From: Aquimarina aggregata
Lineage (GTDB): Bacteria > Bacteroidota > Bacteroidia > Flavobacteriales > Flavobacteriaceae
Direction: 5' to 3'
Assembly: GCF_001632745.1 (NCBI RefSeq)
Contig: NZ_LQRT01000035.1
Coordinates: 372,001 to 436,000, forward strand
DNA: 64,000 nucleotides
The position numbers were made by a program, and so were the translations under genes. Below the pieces are notes generated by a model. It ran no database searches, had not been told where the DNA came from, and worked only from the letters and a program-made list of their open reading frames with translations. Position 1 is the first letter of the stretch, and each line of letters begins with the position of its first letter. Below are positions 9,301 through 18,752 of this stretch, piece after piece.

Positions 9301-12300
9301 AATATCATTTTCGTTTCTGTCTGAAAGTTCTGAAACTGCTAGTGGTATTTCAATTTGGTAAAAATTATTGGTAAAATCATTACCCATTCTTACGAAAGCT
9401 CTTAAATCTCCGTCTTGAAGTGTCTGCCCTACTAAAGGTTCTGCATGCAGAAACATCTCTAAGTTTTCGTATTGACGCATATCAACATTGAAGTTTTTAT
9501 ACACTCCTCTTGCATCATCTGTTTGAAGATTATTTACTGTAAGCGCTAGTGACCTTTCATCTTCTCTAATAACATTATTGTTATTATTTAATTGTTCACG
9601 CACAACTCCTGGTGGCGTTACATATCTTTCTATTTCTTCTCGACTAACAGAGGTTACCACAACATCGCTATCTCCAAACACATTAAGACCGCTTGTTGGA
9701 TCATTTGTAGTATTACCTACTTGTATATACCTTCTATAATCTCCTCGTACCAAATCTAAACTACCGAACCTAAGCAACACAGGGCTTTCAAAATCGGTAA
9801 GATACGTTCTCATAAATCTAATCGATCTAAAATCTGTAACATTCTCTGCCCTTGTTGGTTCATAAATAGGGATTTTAAATAAGAACCATCGATATTCTAT
9901 ATTTCTTCCAGACACCTCAACATTATCTTGTCTAACATCGGCTATAAAACCTGTATTACCATCATTTCCTACTCCCATACCATTAAAAATAGGGACTTCG
10001 TACTCAAAGTAACTATCAATAGTATTCATGGTATTATCTCTATTAACATCTTCTGCAGTAGGAAATGTTGTATTTCCACGGTCATCATTGGTTACATTTA
10101 CTGGTGAGTTCCCTTGAGTACCGTTGTAATTTCTATACCTATTTACTACGTTATTAATCCCGTCAGGATTATCTTGAGGTTGTAAGAAATATGAATAATT
10201 ATCTCCCGCTGGATCATTTCCTGTAAACCCTAAAGAACCATAAGCTTGAGCTTCTTGAGTATCATTTAATCCATCAAATCCTGCATCTTGATTTGTTCTT
10301 GCTTGCCCGTCAGAATCAAAAGCATAAATCAAAGATTGATTATTTGGTACTTGAGCTTTAAAGTTGGTAGGTGTAAATGTTTCTGGAACTTCTGGCAAAC
10401 CATTCTCATACTGTTTTCTACCATCTTTTAATACATCTTCACTAATGTTTCCTAAATTAAAAACAATAGTACCATTATTTGACTGAGTTAGTGGTTCTTG
10501 CGCCCCACTAGGCCCTGTATAAAAAGGATCCAACAACCAAAATTCTATAAATTCTACATTTGATTGCTCAAAATTAGTAGATGTTAACTGTCTAGTAATC
10601 CCCCCAAAATTTTCTCTTGGATCTGGAGTAGTTGCACTTCCTTCTGCATAACCTGGGTTGAAATTGTATTGCCCTCTAGTAGTTGGATCATAATTAAGGT
10701 CCAATGTAAATAACGCTAAACTTTGTCCTTGCGCAATATCTGTTCTTGAAAAAATCTCATCTATAAACACCCTTCTTGAAGCATTACTTGCCAAGTCTTG
10801 ATCTGTTATACCACTAGGTCTACTGGTACTATAAAATGTTGGATCAATAGAATACCATGATAGCTTTGCTCTTTTAAAACCAGTTGAAATCGTTGATAAA
10901 GGATCTGTATCGTTAGGGTGTCTTGGATTATCATCAAACCCTACTGGCACACTAGAAAGCTCCCAAGATAAAGGAGTACTTACATCTATTCTAGTCTGCG
11001 CTCCTTCAAAATCGTCTATATAGGTAGTTACTTTACCATCAAAATCAGCACCTTTTGGAGCACCGGCAATAAGATAGGCTCCTTCTGCTCTTACCGAAAC
11101 ATTAGAAGGTACATCTGTATCTATATTTGGTAATTTATTAACCATTCTTGTTAAAAAAGGAACCTCTGTAGAATAATTCACATTAAGTCCTAGAATGGTA
11201 TTATTTATAGGTTCAAAATCATAACTAGATTTTTGGGTAATTGGTCTTTCATTTAAATTTAAAAAAGTACCTCCTACAATAAAATCATCACTAAACTTAT
11301 GCTCGATATTTAATCCTGTAAATCGTTTTGTTTGCTGCCCAAAAACAGCATTATTTTCGGTAGAAACTTGTATTGGGGTATTCGATGACAGCAAGGCCTG
11401 GTCTAAGATATTTACTCTACCAAGCTGATAATTTACACTATAATCTACACCTTCTTGCAATACTCGTCCTCCTGCAGTAACAGTAACAGAACCTTGCGGC
11501 ACATTAAATGCTCCTAACGGAATCCCATCCTGACCAGATGATTTATATCGCCCTTTAAGTTGAAAATAGTTCTTATCGGCAGATCTTTGTTCTGCAACAA
11601 CCTTAGTTTGTGTATACAAATCTCTAAATACATATTCATCCTGATTAGGGTTATATGTACTTTCATCAGTATAGACAGATCCTACTGGACCATTATTTAA
11701 TTTATTAAAAAGATGTTCTCCAAAAGGCTCTATACTTGGAAAAATAATTCTTCCATTTTCGGTATCAACAGTAATACCTGGAACATAATCAAAAAATCCA
11801 TCACCTCCATCTACTGGATCTCGGTTTGGGTTAAGTTGATCAAGATTAAACACTTTAAGCAATGTCGTTTCATTAACATCGTCGGGTAATTCAAGAGTTG
11901 ATCCTTCTGGCTGACTTATAAAGTTTACGGGAGAAGGGTTTGAGTATAAAATATTTAATCTAAAGTCACTTTGTTCCAGTCTAAATGCCCCAGTACTATA
12001 AATATTTTTCATCATTAAATCCCATATTGGCAGATTTACATTTACGATGGGACTTTTTAGCATTTTAACGACCAAACTTTGACTTGAACCAACTTGATCT
12101 GTAGTACCTGTATTATTACCAATTGTAGCATCTACGCCATCATTGGCAAATTCTCCTACTTGAAATACATTACCTCCTGCCGTATATTGAAAAGCAACTG
12201 CCAGAACCTCATCATTATTCAATCTTTGATTTAACGAGATGTACCCCAATTGTGTGTTTAAGGTATATTCGCTCTCATTTAATTTTCTTGCGTTTTCTAG

Positions 12301-13581
12301 AATAGCATAATCAAAACCTTCATTAAAACCTGATATAGGCCCTATAAACCCTTGTTGCACCGTAGAAACCTGCCTAACTGCTTCTGTAACAGGACCTGCT
12401 GCACTTATAGCTGTTGGATCTAGGTCATTATTACTGTTGTCCGGAAAAGCTCCTGCTCCTGGATTAAATAAACCAGAAGGGATCGTGAAGTTACCTTGCA
12501 CTGGAGATTCTCCAACATCCTGAAGTGCTACAATATTACGTGCATTTGTAAGGGTCTGGGCACTAGTAGCCCTATTTGTCACCCATACTTCTATTCTAGT
12601 AATCTGTATATTATTATTAATAAAAGGATAACTTGCAAGCGACTTATCATAATTGTCTCTAAAGTAATGCGATAAGAAAAAGTGTCGATTCTCATCATAG
12701 TCTAAAGCAAAAAGTTCAAAATCTTGAACGGTACCTCCTCCTTCTACATTAACTGATCTTGTTTCTGATCGTTGTTCAGAAAATACTCCTGTGATCGTAG
12801 TTCTACCAAATTGTAGCCCTAACTTAACTCCAAAAAGACTTTGTGCTCCTTGTATCAGAGAACTATTTAAAGGCATACTTACGTTACCAACCTCGATACT
12901 TCTTATGATATCATCTTCTGTTGGGGTATATTCTAATTTTAATTGATTTTGAAAGTCAAAAGTGGATTCTGTATCGTAATTAGCTGTTACTTGTAATCTT
13001 GTTCCGATTTTACCTAGTAAACTCAAACTAATTCTTTGATCAAAATCAAAAGTAAAGTTACTACGATTACGAGGAGAAAATGCAGGATTATCTTGTTTGG
13101 TAAACAACAGACCTAAATCCATTTCTACAGATCCTTGTGGAATAATTTCTATTTCTGTACCTCCAAAGATGGATTCAAAAAACCTTGAGTTTACATAGAA
13201 AATTGGCAATAAATTTTTTCTTTTTTCTTCACTACCATCTTTCTTACCACTAAATGCTTCTATTTTTTCTTTAAAGTAAGCTCTTTGTTGCTCATCTTCA
13301 ACTAATGCTATGTATTCGTCTGGTGTTAAAAAAAGAGGGTAACGCACATTAAAGTCACCTAACATTTCTCGATAAATATATCTATTGGTAATTGGATCGT
13401 ACTCATATTTGGTTACGATACTATTAGGGTCGGGTAATGATAATTGACCAATAGAAAATGTAGTACTTGTAGAGTCACGAACGGTTTCGTTTTCCTGACT
13501 GTGTAACACCCCACTGTAAAGTGTTATCAAACATACTATTATTTTAAAAAAATTAAAGTGTAAGTGATTCGACGAACTCAA
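6373..13581 (-). CDS. sprA: SprA, type IX secretion system outer-membrane translocon
   Basis: SprA (SOV) forms the very large single-chain beta-barrel channel of the type IX secretion system, which exports adhesins and hydrolases and is needed for gliding. The 2402-residue protein has a signal peptide (cleavage near LHSQ, residue 29) and the long run of aromatic, alternating strands expected of the barrel. It ends in an aromatic-rich terminal strand, TIRGGFTLRYNFGN. Two landmarks stand out: a lysine-rich stretch (coding bases about 7750-7900) and a calcium-loop-like run DTDGDGFVDSDADRDGF (coding bases about 7160-7215). It follows ruvA by 5 bases, a pairing typical of Flavobacteriaceae, so it shares that promoter. 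Confidence 0.97.
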   Translation of the reverse strand: MSSSNHLHFNFFKIIVCLITLYSGVLHSQENETVRDSTSTTFSIGQLSLPDPNSIVTKYEYDPITNRYIYREMLGDFNVRYPLFLTPDEYIALVEDEQQRAYFKEKIEAFSGKKDGSEEKRKNLLPIFYVNSRFFESIFGGTEIEIIPQGSVEMDLGLLFTKQDNPAFSPRNRSNFTFDFDQRISLSLLGKIGTRLQVTANYDTESTFDFQNQLKLEYTPTEDDIIRSIEVGNVSMPLNSSLIQGAQSLFGVKLGLQFGRTTITGVFSEQRSETRSVNVEGGGTVQDFELFALDYDENRHFFLSHYFRDNYDKSLASYPFINNNIQITRIEVWVTNRATSAQTLTNARNIVALQDVGESPVQGNFTIPSGLFNPGAGAFPDNSNNDLDPTAISAAGPVTEAVRQVSTVQQGFIGPISGFNEGFDYAILENARKLNESEYTLNTQLGYISLNQRLNNDEVLAVAFQYTAGGNVFQVGEFANDGVDATIGNNTGTTDQVGSSQSLVVKMLKSPIVNVNLPIWDLMMKNIYSTGAFRLEQSDFRLNILYSNPSPVNFISQPEGSTLELPDDVNETTLLKVFNLDQLNPNRDPVDGGDGFFDYVPGITVDTENGRIIFPSIEPFGEHLFNKLNNGPVGSVYTDESTYNPNQDEYVFRDLYTQTKVVAEQRSADKNYFQLKGRYKSSGQDGIPLGAFNVPQGSVTVTAGGRVLQEGVDYSVNYQLGRVNILDQALLSSNTPIQVSTENNAVFGQQTKRFTGLNIEHKFSDDFIVGGTFLNLNERPITQKSSYDFEPINNTILGLNVNYSTEVPFLTRMVNKLPNIDTDVPSNVSVRAEGAYLIAGAPKGADFDGKVTTYIDDFEGAQTRIDVSTPLSWELSSVPVGFDDNPRHPNDTDPLSTISTGFKRAKLSWYSIDPTFYSTSRPSGITDQDLASNASRRVFIDEIFSRTDIAQGQSLALFTLDLNYDPTTRGQYNFNPGYAEGSATTPDPRENFGGITRQLTSTNFEQSNVEFIEFWLLDPFYTGPSGAQEPLTQSNNGTIVFNLGNISEDVLKDGRKQYENGLPEVPETFTPTNFKAQVPNNQSLIYAFDSDGQARTNQDAGFDGLNDTQEAQAYGSLGFTGNDPAGDNYSYFLQPQDNPDGINNVVNRYRNYNGTQGNSPVNVTNDDRGNTTFPTAEDVNRDNTMNTIDSYFEYEVPIFNGMGVGNDGNTGFIADVRQDNVEVSGRNIEYRWFLFKIPIYEPTRAENVTDFRSIRFMRTYLTDFESPVLLRFGSLDLVRGDYRRYIQVGNTTNDPTSGLNVFGDSDVVVTSVSREEIERYVTPPGVVREQLNNNNNVIREDERSLALTVNNLQTDDARGVYKNFNVDMRQYENLEMFLHAEPLVGQTLQDGDLRAFVRMGNDFTNNFYQIEIPLAVSELSDRNENDIWPEQNRLDVPLAFLQEIKSRVIASGNAADLNFFDGPNNLRVGIKGNPSLGDVRVMMVGVKNESGNTQSGSVWFNEMRLSDLKNRGGWAAVGSLDANIADFANVSASGRITTIGFGGIEQGPNERSREDLKQYDLTTNVNLGQLLPKKWGVQIPFNYSRGEELITPQFDPEFQDLELEDLLDAEPTPESRERRERQSTEYTKRQSFNVIGLRKERTGEAKPMPYDVENLTFSGTYNQTNHRDFEIEESLDQSVRVGGTYDFSFQPKEIEPFKKIKLLGKSKYFDLLKDFNFNLLPSSVSVSSNINRQYNRQRFRDITRTEGSLELDPLFQRNFLFDWQYGINYNLTKSLNFSFTSANNRIVKNFIDENNVVDNTVDIWSGFLDVGDPNTLNQQLQVNYELPFSKIPVLKFIRSTYSYSANFQWTKGSEILRSLENIPDLGNTIQNSNVHTVNGSLDMNTLYKYVGLTKIKPGRKKQKKEKEAKEKDKDSKKEKPGETKVAAKKKTKKVKSKLTIGDKALNTAIGLVTAVKKVNINYQQDNGILLPGFVREPGFIGTLKPSAGFVFGSQAEIRDIAARNGWLTLYQDFNEQYQEVEGRQLNIQASLGLLKDLKIDISATRNYSETYTENFRVNPGDPNQPYTSLTPNTFGNFTVSTLLIKTAFKKSDQFSSEAFDQFRENRLIISQRLAQERGIDPFTDTDGDGFVDSDADRDGFPDGFGGTNQAVLLPAFLAAYTGASADNVQKGALRDVPLPNWDIKYTGLMNLKWFKKRFKRFSVAHGYRANYTINQFRTNLEFRNPNDRDQSNNFRNPLLYSNVNLTEQFSPLVRFDMEMKNSIKILAEWKKDRALSLSFDNNLLTEIQGNEYIIGLGYRLKGLTFATRIGGRKKVLKSDLNLRADISLRQNETLIRYLDLENTQVTAGQDIYGLKFTADYSLSKNLTALFFYDHTFSEFSISTAFPQTTIRGGFTLRYNFGN

Positions 13582-13586
13582 TGTTT

Positions 13587-14168
13587 TTATAAATTTTTTA
13601 GTGCCTGTTTAATAATATTTTCAACTGTCTCTTTGGGGCTATTTTTCAAAACTCTATCAACAACTTTTTCGGCAAGCTTTCGATTAAATCCAAGAGTTTC
13701 TAAAGCTGATAACGCTTCATCTTTATTAGTATTGCTTTGCGATACTGAAACTTCATCTATATTATACACTTTAAGTATTTTATCCTTTAAATCTATAATA
13801 ACACGTTGTGCTGTCTTGGCTCCAATACCCTTAATGGATTGAATGGTTGTTACATCATTTGATGCTATAGCATCTTTAATTTGATCTGGGTGCAAGGATG
13901 ATAACATTGTACGCGCTGTACTGGTGCCTATTCCCGAAACTGAAATAAGAAGTCTAAAAATCTCTCTTTCTGATTTTTCTACAAAACCATAAAGTGTATG
14001 AGAATCTTCTTTAACTTGAAGATGTGTATATAACTGTAACGACTCTCCTTCTGGGAGTAAGGAAAAGGTATGTAATGAGATATGAATCATATAACCTACT
14101 CCTGTACAATCTATAACTACGTTTGTAGGATTTTTTTCTATAAGCCTCCCCCTAATATGTGTGATCAT
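13587..14168 (-). CDS. ruvA: Holliday junction branch migration protein RuvA
   Basis: Binds four-way junctions and loads the RuvB motor, whose gene is at 34.4-35.4 kb in this window. The 193-residue length is normal. The N-terminal OB-fold starts MITHIRGRLIEKNPTNVVID, the two helix-hairpin-helix motifs are VSGIGTSTARTML and IKGIGAKTAQRVI, and the C-terminal RuvB-binding domain includes ALETLGFNRKLAEKVV. sprA starts 5 bases after its stop. Confidence 0.97.
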   Translation of the reverse strand: MITHIRGRLIEKNPTNVVIDCTGVGYMIHISLHTFSLLPEGESLQLYTHLQVKEDSHTLYGFVEKSEREIFRLLISVSGIGTSTARTMLSSLHPDQIKDAIASNDVTTIQSIKGIGAKTAQRVIIDLKDKILKVYNIDEVSVSQSNTNKDEALSALETLGFNRKLAEKVVDRVLKNSPKETVENIIKQALKNL

Positions 14169-14191
14169 TAGTTAAGTTGATGTTAAGCAAC

Positions 14192-14215
14192 CAAATGTAG
14201 TAAAATTATACTACA
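14192..14215 (-). promoter_or_regulatory. Candidate promoter and overlapping dyad for ruvA-sprA
   Basis: On the minus strand TACATTTG (14192-14199) fits the TAnnTTTG -7 box, 24 bases ahead of ruvA. A perfect inverted repeat TGTAGTA-N6-TACTACA (14196-14215) overlaps it, as an operator would. No convincing -33 TTTG at the usual distance is seen, so the promoter call is tentative. Confidence 0.4.
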
Positions 14216-14348
14216 AAAAAGGATAAAAAAACACCCTTTAAACAAGGTTTTAAGCGTACATTATACTTTTAAACAAAAAATAACCAAATCTTCATCCCAA
14301 ATATTTGAAATTTGGTTTCAAAGACTTCAATTCTTTTTTCTACATTTC

Positions 14349-15272
14349 TTACTTCTTATACATTCTTTTACGCTCTCTTTTACTCATCTCTTTTTCAATA
14401 ATTTCCGGCAGGAAAGAAGATGTATATGTTGTATTTGGCAATAGGCTATGTGTCTCCCCTTTATCATAAAACAACGGATTGATATATGTATAACGCGAGG
14501 CTTCCTGTTTACCAGTTTTTTTATTATTTGACCTTTTAAATTCTGCATTACTTAAGTAATACAACAACAATCTCATTTCATGAGTATTGGCTTGATAACT
14601 ACCTGAAACTCCTATTGGTGTTTGAGGATAAACCATATCCCCCTTCTTAACCATCATTCTACCTTTTCTTAGCACACTGTATTTTGCAAAACTACCATCT
14701 TTATGTTCTACTAATACAAAATTTGTATCTGTAGAATAACTTAGGCCTTCTTTGTAATTATCAAATTTATCTATTACATCTACTACTTTACCCTTGCGAA
14801 TTGCACAAATCGTATCTTCTTTCTGAAAAATAAACTGATAGGCTGCCCAATTGTTATCGCGTTCTTTGTTAAAAAACTTCTCACTAATATTATTAAGAGG
14901 CTTTACTAATGCGGATGCTTCATTTTTATATGGCAATAAATACACAAAACTCTTATCAACCTTGGCTTTTCTAACCCCTCTTAAATAACGATATCCATAA
15001 CCATAACCAATTCCTTTTTTAGGATCAATAGGCCTAAGCGTGAATAAAGTCCCTTTCGTTCCTTTAACAGTTTGCGTAATATCTGAAGATGATGCATTTA
15101 CCAAAGTATTAAAATAGAGGTAGATCACGTAACTTCCCGGATCATTTTTCTCATAAAAAAACGTAACTGTATTATCATCATTACGCTCTGCTGTAATTTT
15201 AACTTTGTCCTGTTGTGCAAAAGATAAACAACAAACTAAGGTAAAACATATTATAAGTAACCATTTCATCAA
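14349..15272 (-). CDS. M23-like (LytM-fold) secreted protein with degenerate active site
   Basis: A 307-residue protein with a signal peptide (MMKWLLIICFTLVCCLSFAQ). The C-terminal half has the outline of an M23 peptidoglycan endopeptidase: a DG-x-x-x-x-Y strand (DGSFAKYSVL, residues 192-201), VKKGDMVYPQTPIGVSG (208-224), then a terminal strand. The catalytic residues appear lost. The usual YxHL is YSVL, the usual HLHF is HEMRLLL (231-237), and no HxxxD is seen earlier. This suggests a regulator or binding protein of the EnvC/LytM kind rather than an enzyme. It lies between ruvA and the peptidase E homologue, on the same strand but with gaps of 93-180 bases. Confidence 0.7.
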   Translation of the reverse strand: MMKWLLIICFTLVCCLSFAQQDKVKITAERNDDNTVTFFYEKNDPGSYVIYLYFNTLVNASSSDITQTVKGTKGTLFTLRPIDPKKGIGYGYGYRYLRGVRKAKVDKSFVYLLPYKNEASALVKPLNNISEKFFNKERDNNWAAYQFIFQKEDTICAIRKGKVVDVIDKFDNYKEGLSYSTDTNFVLVEHKDGSFAKYSVLRKGRMMVKKGDMVYPQTPIGVSGSYQANTHEMRLLLYYLSNAEFKRSNNKKTGKQEASRYTYINPLFYDKGETHSLLPNTTYTSSFLPEIIEKEMSKRERKRMYKK

Positions 15273-15365
15273 CTAATAAATTTAAGTATCAAGAATAAAT
15301 GTCACAAACAATAGAAATGTTACCCAAGCATCAAAAAACTATTGATTATACAAAATTAGATTGCG

Positions 15366-16115
15366 TTATTCCTCAAGTATTTCTGGAATTAATTTTTCTT
15401 CAATAATTTTTCCATTTTTTTGATGTACGTAATATGAAAAGGATTCAGAATCCAAAGAAACACTTTTACTTAACTTGCCATTTAAAAACACAATTCCAGA
15501 TTTATCATCACACGCATATCCGTTGGCTAGTTTTTTTTCTAAAATATTTTTATGATACAATGGCCTTCTTGTTTTTTCTGAATGATAATGAGGACAATGA
15601 CTATAGTCTAAAAACCCAAGACCTTTTACAATTGTTAATTCTTTTGGTCTTGAATCTGTAGTTCCTGCTTTAAACCAACATAAAGAACCTGCACTACCTC
15701 CCGCTATTATTATTCCTTTATCATACGCTTTTTTTAGTGCTAAATCGATTTCTTGAGCTTTCCAAATAGCCAGCATATTTAATGTATTACCACCTCCAAC
15801 AATGATGGCATCCATACTCATCAAAACTTCTTCAAACGATTCTTTTTGGGTCGTTGAGTTAATCCAAACTTTCATCACTTTGGGTTCCACTTCTAACCCC
15901 GAACACAGTTCGTACCAATAATTAATATAATATTCACTATCGCCAGTTGCAGTCGGTAAAAAACAAATTTTTGGCTTTTTTTTATTGGTTAACTCAGCCG
16001 TATATTTTATAAAACCTTTAGTTACCTGCCCTCCATAGGCAAATAATGTCTTGTCTTTTTGACTAAACACAAAATGACTATAACAAACGATCATTAGTAG
16101 CAAAACCCTCTTCAT
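15366..16115 (-). CDS. Secreted peptidase E (family S51) homologue
   Basis: Class I glutamine-amidotransferase-fold peptidase of the cyanophycinase / dipeptidase E family. I choose the ATG at 16115 (MKRVLLLMIV), giving 249 residues, because it begins a clean signal peptide ending near FSQ (residue 19); an upstream ATG at 16151 would bury it. The nucleophile elbow is GGSAGSLCWF with Ser141, preceded by IIVGGGNTLNMLAIW (about 104-118). Classic PepE is cytoplasmic and cleaves Asp-X dipeptides, so the signal peptide points to a periplasmic or secreted role. A cyanophycinase-like activity is an alternative. Confidence 0.75.
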   Translation of the reverse strand: MKRVLLLMIVCYSHFVFSQKDKTLFAYGGQVTKGFIKYTAELTNKKKPKICFLPTATGDSEYYINYWYELCSGLEVEPKVMKVWINSTTQKESFEEVLMSMDAIIVGGGNTLNMLAIWKAQEIDLALKKAYDKGIIIAGGSAGSLCWFKAGTTDSRPKELTIVKGLGFLDYSHCPHYHSEKTRRPLYHKNILEKKLANGYACDDKSGIVFLNGKLSKSVSLDSESFSYYVHQKNGKIIEEKLIPEILEE

Positions 16116-16193
16116 AGAACTAAATTTTAACAGCTTATAACCGAAAAGCACAGATATTACTATTCTCTTTTTGAAAAAAAATTAAACTTGCTA

Positions 16194-18503
16194 TTAGATG
16201 TCTTTAGAAATTAAAGACAAATGTAGCTCTCTTTTTTCCTTTTCTTGAGCATCGATAACCGCAACAGCAGCCATATTGATCATTTCTTCTACACTAGCTC
16301 CTAATTGAAGAATATGCACAGGCTTATCCATTCCCATCATGATTGGCCCTATTGATTCTACATTATTTAATTCGCTTAATAGCTTATAATTACTATTAGC
16401 AGAATCCAAATTAGGAAACACTAAAGTGTTTACTTTTTGTCCATTAAGTTTAGAAAACGGGAATTTATCTTTTCTCATTTTCTTATTTAGTGCAAAATTC
16501 ATTTGTAAACCTCCATCCACAATCAAATTCGGATAATACCGATGTAAATACGCAACTGCATCCTGCACCTTCTCTGCTGTTTCATGTTTAGAAGAACCAA
16601 AATTTGCATATGAGATCATTGCAACCACGGGTTTAATACCAAACATTTCTACCGTTTTGGCGGTCATCTGAGCAATTTTTGCTAATTCTTTAGGAGAAGG
16701 ATCAATATTTATAGAAGTATCACTAATAAAAAGAGGTCCTTTATCGGTCATCATAACGTTCATCGTTGCAATACGAGTAGCTCCTTTTGCCAAACCTATC
16801 AAATCCAACATAGGCTTAACCACAGATGGGTAACTTCTAGAATATCCAGATAACAACGCATCTGCATCACCTTCGTTTACCATCATTGCAGCAAAATAAT
16901 TACGTTCTCGCATTAACTTCTCTGCATCATAGAGCGTTATCCCTTTTCTTTTGTTTGTTTCCCAATATTTCTTTGCGTATCCATTTTTACGCTCATATTC
17001 TTCGTCTGCTTTAGGATCGATAATAAGTACATCACTTGGATCAAAATCAATCTCTTGCATCAATTCTAAAATAATATCTCTGCGACCTAGTAAAATAGGA
17101 AATGCTATCCCTTCTTCTTTTACTGTTTGTGCTGCTTTTAATACATCTAGATGATCTCCTTCTGTAAATACAACTCTTTTAGGATTAGTTCGAGCTCTAT
17201 CTAATAGTAATCTTACAAGCTTGTTATCATTACCCATTCGTTCTAGTAGCTCATCCTCGTATTTCTGCCAATTGGTAATAGGCTCTGTTGCAACACCACT
17301 TTCAATTGCAGCTTTAGCTACAGCCGGAGGGACTTTTGCAATCAATCTTGGATCAAATGGTTTAGGAATTATATATTCTTTCCCAAAATTAAGACGTGTT
17401 TCTCCGTATGCAATATTTACTTGTTCTGGCACTGGTTCTTTAGCTAGTTCTGCAAGTGCTTTTACAGCAGCCATTTTCATCTCTTCATTAATACCTGTAG
17501 CTCTAACATCCAAAGCTCCTCTAAAAATAAATGGGAACCCTAATACATTGTTCACTTGATTAGGATGATCACTTCTTCCTGTTGCCATAATCACATCTTT
17601 ACGAGTTTTTATAGCCACATCATATTTTATTTCTGGATCAGGATTTGCCATTGCAAATACAATAGGGTTATCCGCCATAGATAGTAACATCTCTGGAGTA
17701 ACTAGGTTCGCCATTGATAAACCAATAAAAACGTCTGCATCTTTCATCGCGTCTGTTAATTCATGTAAATCTCTATCGGTGGCAAACTCTGCTTTTTCTT
17801 TGGTAAGGTTGTCACGATCTTTTCGTATCACACCTTTACTATCGGTCATCGCAATATTCTCTGCTTTTGCGCCGAACGCTTTATATAATCGCGTACAAGA
17901 AACTGCTGCAGCTCCTGCCCCACTCACCACTATTTTTACTTCGTCAATTTTTTTACCTGCAATTTCTAAAGCATTAAGTAATGCTGCCGCCGAAATGATA
18001 GCCGTACCATGCTGATCATCATGCATTACAGGAATATCGAGTTCTTCTTTTAATCTTCTTTCGATTTCAAAAGCTTCAGGAGCTTTAATATCCTCTAAAT
18101 TAATACCTCCAAAAGTAGGCGCTATATTTTTTACCGTTTCGATAAAAGCATCTACGTCTTTGGTATCAACTTCGATATCAAAAACATCTATATCTGCAAA
18201 GATCTTAAAGAGTAGCCCTTTACCTTCCATTACGGGTTTAGAAGCTTCTGGACCAATATCTCCCAGTCCTAAAACTGCTGTACCATTAGATATAACCGCT
18301 ACCAGATTTCCTTTTGCAGTGTACCTATACACATTTGATTTTTCTTTCTCAATTTCTAAACAAGGTTCTGCGACTCCAGGAGAATATGCTAAAGATAAAT
18401 CTCTTTGTGTAGCATATTTTTTAGTTGGCACTACTTTGATCTTTCCTGGGGTAGGCTTTTCATGATAAATTAAAGCCTCGCTTCTTTTACTTTTTGTATT
18501 CAT
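16194..18503 (-). CDS. maeB: NADP-dependent malic enzyme with phosphotransacetylase-like domain
   Basis: Oxidatively decarboxylates malate to pyruvate. The 769-residue protein has the MaeB two-part plan: a malic enzyme domain (residues 1 to about 430) with LAYSPGVAEPC, MHDDQHGTAIISAAALLNAL and the nucleotide-binding VSGAGAAAVSC, then a phosphate acetyltransferase-like domain (about 430-769) with FTEGDHLDVLKAA and LLSGYSRSYPSVVKPML. In MaeB this second domain is usually a regulatory, acetyl-CoA-sensing module without transferase activity. The gene has no close operon partner. Confidence 0.95.
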   Translation of the reverse strand: MNTKSKRSEALIYHEKPTPGKIKVVPTKKYATQRDLSLAYSPGVAEPCLEIEKEKSNVYRYTAKGNLVAVISNGTAVLGLGDIGPEASKPVMEGKGLLFKIFADIDVFDIEVDTKDVDAFIETVKNIAPTFGGINLEDIKAPEAFEIERRLKEELDIPVMHDDQHGTAIISAAALLNALEIAGKKIDEVKIVVSGAGAAAVSCTRLYKAFGAKAENIAMTDSKGVIRKDRDNLTKEKAEFATDRDLHELTDAMKDADVFIGLSMANLVTPEMLLSMADNPIVFAMANPDPEIKYDVAIKTRKDVIMATGRSDHPNQVNNVLGFPFIFRGALDVRATGINEEMKMAAVKALAELAKEPVPEQVNIAYGETRLNFGKEYIIPKPFDPRLIAKVPPAVAKAAIESGVATEPITNWQKYEDELLERMGNDNKLVRLLLDRARTNPKRVVFTEGDHLDVLKAAQTVKEEGIAFPILLGRRDIILELMQEIDFDPSDVLIIDPKADEEYERKNGYAKKYWETNKRKGITLYDAEKLMRERNYFAAMMVNEGDADALLSGYSRSYPSVVKPMLDLIGLAKGATRIATMNVMMTDKGPLFISDTSINIDPSPKELAKIAQMTAKTVEMFGIKPVVAMISYANFGSSKHETAEKVQDAVAYLHRYYPNLIVDGGLQMNFALNKKMRKDKFPFSKLNGQKVNTLVFPNLDSANSNYKLLSELNNVESIGPIMMGMDKPVHILQLGASVEEMINMAAVAVIDAQEKEKRELHLSLISKDI

Positions 18504-18594
18504 ATTAAATCAAGATAAATGTGTGATTATATATCGTAATTCTCCAAATGATCTATCCCTTAGACTCGTTTGGTTTTTCAGTATTTAAAAACTT

Positions 18595-18622
18595 AAAACC
18601 ATCATAATAGTATAATGGTTTT
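18595..18622 (-). terminator. Possible terminator downstream of the trehalase gene
   Basis: AAAACCAT (18595-18602) and ATGGTTTT (18615-18622) form an 8-bp stem with a 12-base loop. On the minus strand it is followed after two bases by a short T-run. It lies 130 bases beyond the trehalase stop. The stem is AT-rich, so this is weak. Confidence 0.35.
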
Positions 18623-18752
18623 GCTTTCTTTCTAATACAAAGTTACATCTATGTGTGAGATGCCGAAATTAATAACAGGTTATCTTTAAAAAAATTAAGA
18701 ATAGAAAAAAGAAATGGTTTTTTTAATACCTCTATTATTAATTATACAGCTA

